DNA from: Saccharomycopsis fibuligera x Saccharomycopsis cf. fibuligera
Lineage: Eukaryota; Ascomycota; Saccharomycetes; Ascoideales; Saccharomycopsidaceae
Direction: 5' to 3'
DNA: 64,000 nucleotides
Assembly: GCA_001936135.1 (NCBI GenBank)
Contig: CP012817.1
Span: 2,604,001 to 2,668,000, forward strand
Position 1 is the first letter of the stretch, and the number at the start of each line of letters is the position of its first letter. Below are positions 1 through 9,555 of this stretch, piece by piece. Made by a program: the position numbers and the translations under genes. The notes beneath the pieces were generated by a model. That model ran no database searches, was not told the origin of the DNA, and was given only the letters and a program-made list of their open reading frames with translations.

Positions 1-265
1 TGAAGAAAAAAAAAATAGGAAAAAGGAGCAAAATTAAGAACGAACAAAGAAAAAGAAAATAATAGCTAACCTTTAAATAAGCCGAACAAAAGTCAAGAAC
101 TCAAAAGACACGTTTTAATGGAAACTTGGGGAAATAGGGAGAAAAAAACCAGTTAAAACCTTATTTCCAAAGTAAAATGAAATCATTTATAAGTAATTAA
201 CATAGTAAAATACAAGCTAATAAAAAAATTTTTGTTTCAAAAAAATTTTCCAAAAAACAGATGAC
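1..265. other. ERG11 downstream region
   Basis: A+T-rich sequence following the ERG11 stop codon on the minus strand. It should hold the ERG11 3' UTR and polyadenylation signals. I see no gene in it. Confidence 0.6.
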
Positions 266-1900
<1,635 letters not shown>

Positions 1901-2019
1901 TTATAACAAGTGAATTATAGAAACGAGTGTGATGAGGACACCTTAAGCCAGATGATGATCTCAGAAAAGGACAGGCAGAGCAAACGATGTTTATATAACT
2001 TGCGAAATCGATGCAAAAC

Positions 2020-2044
2020 AAAAAAAAAAAAAAAAAAAAAAAAA
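2020..2044. repeat. Poly(A) tract, 25 nt
   Basis: An uninterrupted run of A about 160 bp upstream of the ERG11 start codon. Such poly(dA:dT) runs commonly exclude nucleosomes in yeast promoters. Confidence 0.9.
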
Positions 2045-2390
2045 TCTGATGCTGAGGCTTTCGTTCGTTCATCTCGTATTTTGCACCAGCTGTTAACAGT
2101 TTGCTGTTATGGTTATGTGCCCTGTGGGAAGTTCTGCTTTCCACTATGGGCATACACACCAATCACACCGTCGCATTACCAAATCACCGTTTGCCGCGCC
2201 ATATATCGACTGATTTTTTTATCACTCTTCTCTTGCTGTTCGTATGTTTCTGGATAGGAAGCCCTCTTTTCCTCATTGCCCCTTTTCAGCGATGGGACGA
2301 CTGACTGACACTTTGCTGGTAGCACCGTTGCCTGGGCTGCTGCGAGATTTCCATCATGCGTGGCCATCTGTTGTTGTCGTAATATATCTG

Positions 2391-2397
2391 TCGTATA
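2391..2397 (+). promoter_or_regulatory. Sterol regulatory element for Upc2-type factor
   Basis: TCGTATA is an exact match to the yeast sterol regulatory element core bound by Upc2/Ecm22. It lies about 530 bp upstream of the ERG11 start. One-mismatch copies, TCGTATT (2073-2079) and TCGTATG (2240-2246), lie closer to the gene. Binding is inferred from motif and context. Confidence 0.5.
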
Positions 2398-2886
2398 GTT
2401 CCCGTACGAGTATATTTCTTCATGTTCAGCATTTTTCCAGGAAAACCAGCATATCGGGGAGATTTACTAATACCAAATAAGAAAATACCACTTATTTTTG
2501 TAATACTTTGTGATATCTACATTTTTTTAACATAACTGAGAATGACATCAAGACAAAATGATGGAAAAAACATGTTTTGCTTTTTGTTTATATTATAAAC
2601 CGAGACAGAGAATCAATGCTCACTCACATATTTTTTAATGTGATATATAATGATCATGGAGAAAAAGATGATGAACCAAAACAGTATGAGAATTATTGTA
2701 CAGCACTAGAAAAAAACTAAAAAAAAAAAATAAAAATGTCAAAAATAAGTGATGAAAGAGAAATATAAAAAAGGTAGCGACATGAAAGAATGTAAATGGG
2801 GAATAATAAAACAAAAAAAAAAAACCTCTGAGTAAGATTTTAACACGAGAAAGTACTATAACACAGATGCATCAAGGTGAAAAATT

Positions 2887-3408
2887 TCACAAGGATTTGA
2901 TTTCTTTGACAATTTCATCATAACTTTCTTTGTATTCTTCTTTAGCTTCACTGTTCTTGCCCTTCTTACCACCACCTGGCACAATCATGACACAACTGGT
3001 TGGTCTCTTTGTGGCACCTGCGCTACCCAAATCTTCTTTAGATGGAATGAAAACAAATGGAACATTAGAATCTTCACACAATACAGGCAAATGACTGATG
3101 ACGTCGGCTGGGGAAATATCACCAGCAATGATAACCAATCCTTTTTCACCTTTTCTCAAAGCCTTGACAACTTCCTTGACACCTCTCTTGACATGCTTGG
3201 CCTTAGATGCTTTCTTGACTGTCTTAAGCGTCTTCTTGTTCAATTTCTTAGATGCTAATGGTTTGGCAAATGGCAAGACAGCTGGCAATCTTTTTTCGTA
3301 GTTGTCGACAGATTCGACAGTAGTGGAAGCGGAACTTTCGTCCTTTGACTTCTTAACTAAGGACTTAGATTCCTTAGAACTCTTGCTTTTCTTACTGCTG
3401 CTACCCAT
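2887..3408 (-). CDS. NHP2: H/ACA snoRNP protein Nhp2 (L7Ae family)
   Basis: Core RNA-binding subunit of nucleolar H/ACA particles, which guide rRNA pseudouridylation. The 173-residue product has a Lys/Ser-rich N-terminal tail (about residues 1-40) followed by the L7Ae/L30e fold. Diagnostic segments are KGEKGLVIIAGDISPADVIS, LPVLCEDSNVPFVFIPSKE and the GSAGATKRPTSCVM loop. I chose the internal Met (MGSSSKKSKS). The in-frame upstream Met would add 13 residues unlike the family. S. cerevisiae Nhp2 is 156 residues. The gene is divergent from the unnamed gene at 3717, and its promoter carries an RRPE-like A5T5 motif typical of ribosome-biogenesis genes. Confidence 0.95.
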   Translation of the reverse strand: MGSSSKKSKSSKESKSLVKKSKDESSASTTVESVDNYEKRLPAVLPFAKPLASKKLNKKTLKTVKKASKAKHVKRGVKEVVKALRKGEKGLVIIAGDISPADVISHLPVLCEDSNVPFVFIPSKEDLGSAGATKRPTSCVMIVPGGGKKGKNSEAKEEYKESYDEIVKEIKSL

Positions 3409-3716
3409 TTTTGAATTATATAATAACAACTGTTTTGATTCTTTCAAGTATCTAGGGCAAATCTAAGGGAAAAGGGTGAAATATTTTTTTTGCTTTTCCT
3501 CTTCTTGAGTAGCAGTCCCAGACAGTCTAAAAAAATTTTTTTTCTTTCTAAGTGCGTAGATGCCATTACCCTGATCCGGGTGTTGAATCGCGGCGGCCCG
3601 CAACACTGTTATACAAAACAAAGAGGTAAGCTCTGTTTTTATATAAGCGATGGGTGAGCATAAACAGCGACGACCGTCAAAGTCTTATTTATTATCAGTA
3701 TCTAATATTCATCGTA
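3409..3716. other. Shared NHP2 / orphan-gene promoter
   Basis: 308-bp divergent intergenic region. It contains an RRPE-like motif, a G+C-rich island near 3590-3600, a Reb1-like TTACCCT (3566-3572) followed by CGGGTG, and GCGATGGG (3648-3655), which partly resembles a PAC element. An alternative upstream start of the plus-strand gene (3654) would lie inside it. Confidence 0.5.
3531..3540. promoter_or_regulatory. RRPE-like element upstream of NHP2
   Basis: AAAAATTTTT within a longer A7T8 run, about 125 bp upstream of the NHP2 start. This matches the ribosomal-RNA-processing element bound by Stb3 in yeast. NHP2 being a ribosome-biogenesis gene supports the reading, but A/T runs are common here. 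Confidence 0.4.
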
Positions 3717-4907
3717 ATGCCACCGAAGAGAGGAAGAACTAAGGACTCCACTAGCAAAAAAGCACTAAAACAGGCGAAAGTGCAGCCACAATCACATGCT
3801 GCTGCTCCAACTTCTGCTGCCTCAGCACCAGCGGCTGTTCCTACATCAGACACATACATACCAGCAAATAAGATAAAACAGCTGAATGCCCAGATAGAAA
3901 AAGATACGATTGAAGCTATGTTTTCATTCAATAGCAAAGACAAAGACCAAACGAGGTATCGGATGCCCCATCAAGAAATGACGATATTATTGGGAAATAC
4001 TGAGGTGAAACTCCTCAAGTTGTTAATAAGTGAAAAGTACGACAACAAACCATTGAAATTTGCCGAATATTTGAACCTCAAGCAAATAACTTTTCCACCA
4101 TCAAAAACAGATAGCCAAAGCTTTATGGGAATAGAAATTGGTTTGATAGGGTCCAGTGAAAAGATTGCTTTAGCCGCAGTGTTTATTGCCTACTATCTTT
4201 ACAATAAATCAGCGCAATTGATAGCTAATAGGGTAGGGACATACACGTCAAATTACAATATAATGCTACTTTTGAACAAATTTGTTTATCAAAAACTTGA
4301 GAATCATTCTTACATGGGGCAGCCGATTATTAGAGTGCTAAAAGAAAAAGGCATAACTAATGTATCAGCTTCCAATGGAACGCTGTTTGAATTTAGTAAT
4401 TTGATATCGTTATCATTGACAGGAAACATTGAAAGCTTGATGAGATGCGTATCAGTGATAACAATTGAATACAATAAAGCCTATAATGCGGCAGTGAACC
4501 CCAAAAAGGACACCGAAAGAAAAGAATCTGCTAATGAGAATGGGGACATTTTCATACCTAAAGGCTCCTATTTGAATTATAAATTCAATCCAGCACACCT
4601 GGAGGATCCAAGCAGCGCATTTTTAAATATTACGAACCGTGCTAAATATGCAGAAAATAACGATGAGATGAAGCAACAAAGTAACGTTTTGTTAAATACA
4701 GTGTTTGGGGATTCGTTGATTAATAAACCTACTTTCCTTAGAATACCATTCTTGGGTATCTTTCAGGATCCTGATCTAATTTTAAAGAATTCTGATCCCG
4801 TTGAAACACCAGAAGAAGAAATTAATTCAATGAATGCTAAGGTAATAGAGGAAAGTTCCAAAAAGTTGGCCAGCTACAAGGAGCTGTTACAAAAAGCTAT
4901 CAACTAG
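3717..4907 (+). CDS. Unrecognised 396-residue protein with basic N-terminus
   Basis: I do not recognise this protein. It starts with a Lys/Arg-rich stretch (MPPKRGRTKDSTSKKALKQ), then an Ala/Ser/Pro-rich linker to about residue 45. The rest looks like a folded, mainly helical domain with regular codon use. No transmembrane segment, signal peptide or zinc-ligand pattern is evident. A second in-frame Met lies 63 bp upstream; I chose the Met followed by the basic tail. It sits between NHP2 (divergent) and PRE5 (same strand). The uninterrupted length and gene-like composition make it a real gene. The basic tail would suit a nucleic-acid binder, for instance a chromatin, kinetochore or captured nucleocapsid protein, but nothing in the sequence decides among these. 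Confidence 0.8.
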   Translation: MPPKRGRTKDSTSKKALKQAKVQPQSHAAAPTSAASAPAAVPTSDTYIPANKIKQLNAQIEKDTIEAMFSFNSKDKDQTRYRMPHQEMTILLGNTEVKLLKLLISEKYDNKPLKFAEYLNLKQITFPPSKTDSQSFMGIEIGLIGSSEKIALAAVFIAYYLYNKSAQLIANRVGTYTSNYNIMLLLNKFVYQKLENHSYMGQPIIRVLKEKGITNVSASNGTLFEFSNLISLSLTGNIESLMRCVSVITIEYNKAYNAAVNPKKDTERKESANENGDIFIPKGSYLNYKFNPAHLEDPSSAFLNITNRAKYAENNDEMKQQSNVLLNTVFGDSLINKPTFLRIPFLGIFQDPDLILKNSDPVETPEEEINSMNAKVIEESSKKLASYKELLQKAIN

Positions 4908-5176
4908 TGAGGGATTGTTAAACGCTGTATTTCCAACTAGCAGTATAATTTCAAGCTACTTTTGCATAGAATGTATATTATATTCATGAAATCTTTGCAT
5001 TTATTCTTACTACTCTTATAAAACTTACGTCAGCCCGTCTATATCCATAGATCTTGACGCCACTATAGAGTTTTTTGGATTTCAGTCAAGCGCTCGTTAC
5101 ATGACCTTCACGTAGCTATCATACTGTAATTAGTAGATTAACGTAGTGAGTGATGTCCGATCGCCAAATCCTACAA

Positions 5177-5183
5177 CGGGTAA
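5177..5183 (-). promoter_or_regulatory. Reb1-type site upstream of PRE5
   Basis: CGGGTAA, the reverse complement of the Reb1 core TTACCCG, lies about 140 bp upstream of the PRE5 start codon. Reb1 sites organise nucleosome-free promoters in yeasts. Confidence 0.45.
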
Positions 5184-5266
5184 CGGCACTTTCGCGCAGG
5201 GCAGCGACTGCTAAAGGTTAAAGAGTAGAAAATCCAAAACAGAAACCGCCACTCAAAGAACTAGGC

Positions 5267-5284
5267 GATGGCAATTGTGGCAAC
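5267..5284 (+). promoter_or_regulatory. PACE-like proteasome elements upstream of PRE5
   Basis: GATGGCAAT (5267-5275) and TGTGGCAAC (5276-5284) each resemble the proteasome-associated control element GGTGGCAAA bound by Rpn4. The second matches at seven of nine positions. The location upstream of a proteasome subunit gene supports the call; the distance to the start codon is short (36-53 bp). Confidence 0.4.
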
Positions 5285-5319
5285 ATAGTAATAACATACT
5301 AGCAAAACCAACGCAAAAA

Positions 5320-6176
5320 ATGGTATGTTTCGGGATTATAACATGTGGGATTCTGAATACACTGTTTCTTTGTACATCTTGACTAATAATTGACTCTAGT
5401 TCAGAAATAATTACGATAGTGATGCGGTGACTTTTTCACCAACGGGTCGTTTATTCCAGGTAGAATATGCTTTAGAGGCAATCAAGCAAGGAAGTGCGGC
5501 AGTTGGTATAGCTTCCAAAACTCATGCCGTTTTGGTGGCATTGAAAAGAAATGCAGAAGATTTGGGCTCATACCATAAGAAAGTTATAAAGATAGATGAT
5601 CATTTAGCCATTGTCTTGGCCGGTTTGGCTCCGGATGCCAGAGTTCTATCGAATTTCTTGAGAACTAAGGCAATGGCCTCTAGGATGATTTTCAACAGAC
5701 CAATTTCTATACAAAAGGCAGCCAATTTGTTGGCAGACAAAGCCCAACAAAACACACAAAGTTACGGCTCCAGACCATATGGTGTTGGTTTGCTACTCAT
5801 TGGTTATGATGCCAATGGTGCCCATTTGTTTGAGTTCCAGCCTTCAGGAAATGTGTTGAAGTACCATGCCAATGCTATTGGCGCTAGGTCACAAGGTGCA
5901 AGAACATATTTAGAAAGAAACATATATAGCTTTGACAACAAGAATGCTGAACAATTGATTGATGCTGGAGTGGAAGCATTGAGACAAACTTTGAAAGATA
6001 GCGAGTTGAGCACCAGCAACACTACTATTGCCATTGTTGGTGAAGATGGTTTGAAGATCTACGAGGATGAAGAGGTTGAACAGTTTTTGCAATCTAAGAA
6101 TGAAGAGGAGGAAAATGATGATGCTGAAGATGGTGACGAAAGAATGGAAGAAGACACAACTACAAACGAGCAATAA
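5320..6176 (+). CDS. PRE5: 20S proteasome alpha subunit Pre5 (alpha6), spliced
   Basis: Subunit of the proteasome core alpha ring. Exon 1 is only the start codon (5320-5322), and exon 2 runs 5400-6176. Splicing gives MFRNNYDSDAVTFSPTGRLF, the conserved alpha-subunit N-terminus. Read without splicing, the frame would start inside this motif and lose the residues before VTFSPTG. The product has 259 residues. It shows the proteasome alpha signature through QVEYALEAIKQGSAAVG, the fold core with GSRPYGVGLLLIGYD, and an acidic C-terminal tail (EEEENDDAEDGDERMEED). No catalytic Thr is expected in an alpha subunit. Reb1- and PACE-like motifs precede it. KEX2 follows on the same strand. Confidence 0.95.
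5323..5399 (+). other. PRE5 intron (77 nt)
   Basis: Donor GTATGT directly after the ATG, branch-like GACTAAT at 5381-5387 and acceptor CTAG at 5399. Removing it restores the conserved FRNNYDSDAVTF N-terminus in frame. Confidence 0.93.
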
Positions 6177-6805
6177 ATTGGCGGTGTTTACGGTGATGGC
6201 TCACACAAAGGTTAACCCGCGATAATATATGGTTTTTTATATTGAGAAAGGCTTATTGATTTAATGTTGTATCATTGTAAGTTGATACCGTTATCACATT
6301 AGCATCTATCTCTTCATAATATTGTAATATCCTTCTGACTTGTAGCCCAGCGCTTATAGGCCTTTGGCGGTAGTCCACAGTGGCACTACAAGCCGGGCAA
6401 CTCCCGGAGCGCCCACGGTTAAAGAACAGCGCGAGCTTGGTGATAAAAGACAAGTGTAGGTGGCTCTCACTAAAGCACTAGCTCGAGATGGTAGCCGAGA
6501 CAGCTTCGTGAATACACAACCACGCTCACACCCACCTTTCCCATCACCCAGCCTCAATAGAGATTCACGAACACGCGTCGCAGCATTGTTTGAGATATAC
6601 TGCATGGAACAGTTCTGTTACTTTTGGCTTCTATAGGCGCCCTTTCAGTCCGACACATATCATCCATTGCTTTTTGCGGCTCGCAACGGCCTGCGATAAC
6701 TAATAGATCACTCTCACTTTTTTTTCCAAGTGCTGTTTTAAGTTATACAAGTTAGTGAAATTTTATTCTATAGAAAGACAAAAGACAATAAAAAAAAGGT
6801 CCATC
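6177..6805. other. PRE5-KEX2 intergenic region
   Basis: Carries the PRE5 terminator and KEX2 promoter. It contains one ACGCGT motif (MluI cell-cycle box) near 6573 and some G+C-rich patches around 6390-6415. I see no gene or tRNA. Confidence 0.5.
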
Positions 6806-9220
6806 ATGTATATAAGATCCTTGCTTAGCTATTTATTGCTCTTTTGGTTGGTGGACCATATAGGGTGTACTGAACTTCAGCATGCTAACCAGATTCCTCA
6901 CAGAGATTATGCTCTGAAAGACTATTTCACAGTTGAGTTGCTGAAAAAACAAGACTTAGAAGAGTTTAAATCAAATTTCCCAAATTTCCATTTTGAACAC
7001 GAATTCAGAGGTCTTGATAACCATTACGTATTTTCTGTACCAAAAGAACATAACAGCGCGCCTGAAAATAAACTTTATGGAATCAATGATCAAGAATATG
7101 AAAATCATGATGAGCAACTATTACAGAAAAGAGATGCCAGTATATTGCACAAAAGAATGACTTCCGATGCTACTATTAGATCGTTGCATTTGCTAGAGCC
7201 AAGACAACTTGCCAAGAGAGCTCCAATACCTGAAGAAGCTTATGATTCTTCTTTGGAACCCGTGTTTGCTGCTAAGAAAAAATATAATATTAATGATCCA
7301 GAATTTATAAAACAGTGGCACATTATAAATGCAGTATCGCCAGGTAATGATGTAAATGTTACCGGCGTTTGGGATCTTGGAATTACTGGTAACAATATTA
7401 CTGTGGCGATTATTGATGATGGTCTTGATTTCACTTCTAAGGATCTCAAAGATGCTTTCAATAAGGAAGGCTCATGGGATTACAACGCGAACAGAAATGA
7501 ACCTATGCCAACTTTAGATGACGATTATCACGGAACTAGATGCGCTGGGGAAATTGCTGCTAGAAAAAATGATTTTTGTGGTATTGGTGTCGCTACTGGA
7601 TCCAAAGTGGCGGGATTGAGAATCTTGAGTGGTAAAATTACAGCTGAAGATGAAGCCGCTGCCTTAATGTATCGTTCTGACGTCAATGACATTTATTCGT
7701 GTTCATGGGGCCCACCGGATGATGGTAAGTCCATGCAAGCGCCACCATTACTAGTTAAAAAATCTATGGTTAAGGGTATCTTAGATGGTAGAAATGGTAA
7801 AGGTTCATTATATGTCTTTGCTAGTGGTAATGGTGGTTTCCATGGTGACACCTGTAACTTTGATGGTTACACTAACAGTATCTATTCAATTACTGTTGGT
7901 GCGGTGGACTGGAAAGGAAATCACCCAGCATATGCCGAAGCATGTTCTGCTGTTTTAACTGTGACATATTCTTCTGGTTCTGGTGAACATATCCACACTA
8001 CTGATATCAAAGAACAGTGTAGTAATCACCACGGTGGTACGTCTGCTGCTGCACCTTTAGCTGCTGGAATCTATGCATTAGTTCTTGAAGCCAACAAAGA
8101 CTTGACCTGGAGAGACGTACAATACATTACAATCTTGAGTGGTGTAGAAATAAATGAAAATGATGGCGATTGGCAAGATTCTGCAATGGGAAAGAAATAC
8201 TCTCATAAATACGGTTATGGTAAAATTGATGCTTACAAGATGGTTGAAATGGCCAAAAATTGGAAAAACGTGAAGCCACAAGCTTGGCATTACTCGGATC
8301 TCAGTCATCCAAATAAAGACATCAATGACATTAACACCCCGGTTTTAGACAGCATCAAGATCGAAAAAAATAAGTTGAAAGAATCCAATTTCGAAAAAGT
8401 TGAACATATCACTGTTACCGTTGATCTTGATGCTACTATCAGAGGTCAAGTTAGCATGAATTTGATATCACCAACAGGAAGAAGATCCAGATTAGCAATG
8501 TCTAGACCATTAGATCAGGCGAACGAAGGGTTCAAAAACTGGACTTTCATGACCGTGGCGCACTGGGCTGAAGATGGTGATGGCGAATACAAGATAGAAG
8601 TGATAAATCATGACAAAAATAATAAAGTAAAGTTCAATAGCTGGCAATTGAAACTATTTGGTGTCAGTGTTGATCCAAAGAAAGCCAAAAGATTCCCGTT
8701 ACCAGGTGAAGAACCTAAAGATGATGACAAAGAAGCAGATAAAACTCTTGAAAAGCCATCTACTACTGAAACCCCCGCCGCTACAGCCGCTACAGCCGCT
8801 ACAGACAGTGACGCTGATAATCATGAAGATGAGGATGGGAAGTTTAAACACAGAATCACAAAACATTACGGCGAATACTTCTTCTTATTAATCGTTATCG
8901 GCTTCTGCATCTGTTTGTTTTATCTTCGTGCTGTTAGCAAAAGAAGACCACACCGCAGAAGAGCCGAAGATTACGAGTTTGACATTATAAATCCAGAGTC
9001 TGATGACGAATCCAGATTGAGCTCAGCAAGCCCGCGCTTCGATTACGACTCTGATAACGAATCCCTTAATATTGATTCAGAAAACAGACCAAATAGCCAA
9101 GACCATAACCATGCTACGCATAACGTTGAAGATTTCGAAATTGACAGTGATGACGAAACCGAAGCATTGCAGTCTGATGCAAAGCACCAAAAGCTGCAGC
9201 AGCCTCTGCTGCACATTTAG
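6806..9220 (+). CDS. KEX2: Kexin, Golgi Ca2+-dependent proprotein processing protease
   Basis: Subtilisin-family protease of the late Golgi that cleaves precursors after Lys-Arg. The 804-residue product has a hydrophobic signal peptide (SLLSYLLLFWLVDHIGC), a prodomain probably cleaved after Lys137-Arg138, and a catalytic domain with Asp204 (IIDDG), His242 (HGTRCAGE), Asn342 (SGNGG) and Ser413 (GGTSAAAP). A P domain follows, then an acidic Thr-rich stalk, one transmembrane segment (about 690-707) and a cytosolic tail. The tail keeps YEFDI, like the TGN retrieval signal of S. cerevisiae Kex2. I chose the Met that starts the signal peptide; an in-frame Met 51 bp upstream would place charged residues in front of it. 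All catalytic residues are intact. Confidence 0.97.
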   Translation: MYIRSLLSYLLLFWLVDHIGCTELQHANQIPHRDYALKDYFTVELLKKQDLEEFKSNFPNFHFEHEFRGLDNHYVFSVPKEHNSAPENKLYGINDQEYENHDEQLLQKRDASILHKRMTSDATIRSLHLLEPRQLAKRAPIPEEAYDSSLEPVFAAKKKYNINDPEFIKQWHIINAVSPGNDVNVTGVWDLGITGNNITVAIIDDGLDFTSKDLKDAFNKEGSWDYNANRNEPMPTLDDDYHGTRCAGEIAARKNDFCGIGVATGSKVAGLRILSGKITAEDEAAALMYRSDVNDIYSCSWGPPDDGKSMQAPPLLVKKSMVKGILDGRNGKGSLYVFASGNGGFHGDTCNFDGYTNSIYSITVGAVDWKGNHPAYAEACSAVLTVTYSSGSGEHIHTTDIKEQCSNHHGGTSAAAPLAAGIYALVLEANKDLTWRDVQYITILSGVEINENDGDWQDSAMGKKYSHKYGYGKIDAYKMVEMAKNWKNVKPQAWHYSDLSHPNKDINDINTPVLDSIKIEKNKLKESNFEKVEHITVTVDLDATIRGQVSMNLISPTGRRSRLAMSRPLDQANEGFKNWTFMTVAHWAEDGDGEYKIEVINHDKNNKVKFNSWQLKLFGVSVDPKKAKRFPLPGEEPKDDDKEADKTLEKPSTTETPAATAATAATDSDADNHEDEDGKFKHRITKHYGEYFFLLIVIGFCICLFYLRAVSKRRPHRRRAEDYEFDIINPESDDESRLSSASPRFDYDSDNESLNIDSENRPNSQDHNHATHNVEDFEIDSDDETEALQSDAKHQKLQQPLLHI

Positions 9221-9555
9221 TTCCCTAGGACAGACATTCATATTCACCCTTTAACGCATTTTATTTCTTTTTTTTATGTTTATTATCTGACTTTCAAGTA
9301 GAAATTGTAGTTATATGGTTTAGAAAGTTGTAGTGATTAGATCAACAGCAATGCAGGCACAAAAGTTCATTCTGCGGGTAATTTTGAAAAAATCCAAAAA
9401 AACTATGCGAAAAAACAATATGCGCAGACAGTTGTTAAGCCCTTAACTATACAAAACACTACGAAACACGACAAGCCATCGTTTAGATCTACTGTTGTCC
9501 TATAAGTCATTATATTAGCATTATCTCAATAACACAATAAAAGAAGCATGAAATT
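9221..9555. other. KEX2-PRP39 intergenic region
   Basis: 335 bp between two plus-strand genes, holding the KEX2 terminator and PRP39 promoter. No other element stands out. Confidence 0.5.

Larger units (their letters stand above)
4908..5319. other. PRE5 promoter region
   Basis: Intergenic sequence between the orphan gene and PRE5. It holds a Reb1-type site and PACE-like motifs close to PRE5. No further gene is seen; a 22-codon open frame at 5153-5221 overlaps the Reb1 motif and is probably not translated. Confidence 0.55.

Noticed and set aside
2667-2830. Possible box C/D snoRNA: ATGATGA at 2667-2673, GTGATGA at 2741-2747 and CTGA at 2827-2830
   Set aside because: No convincing terminal stem next to the boxes and no guide match could be tested; such short motifs occur often in A-rich DNA.
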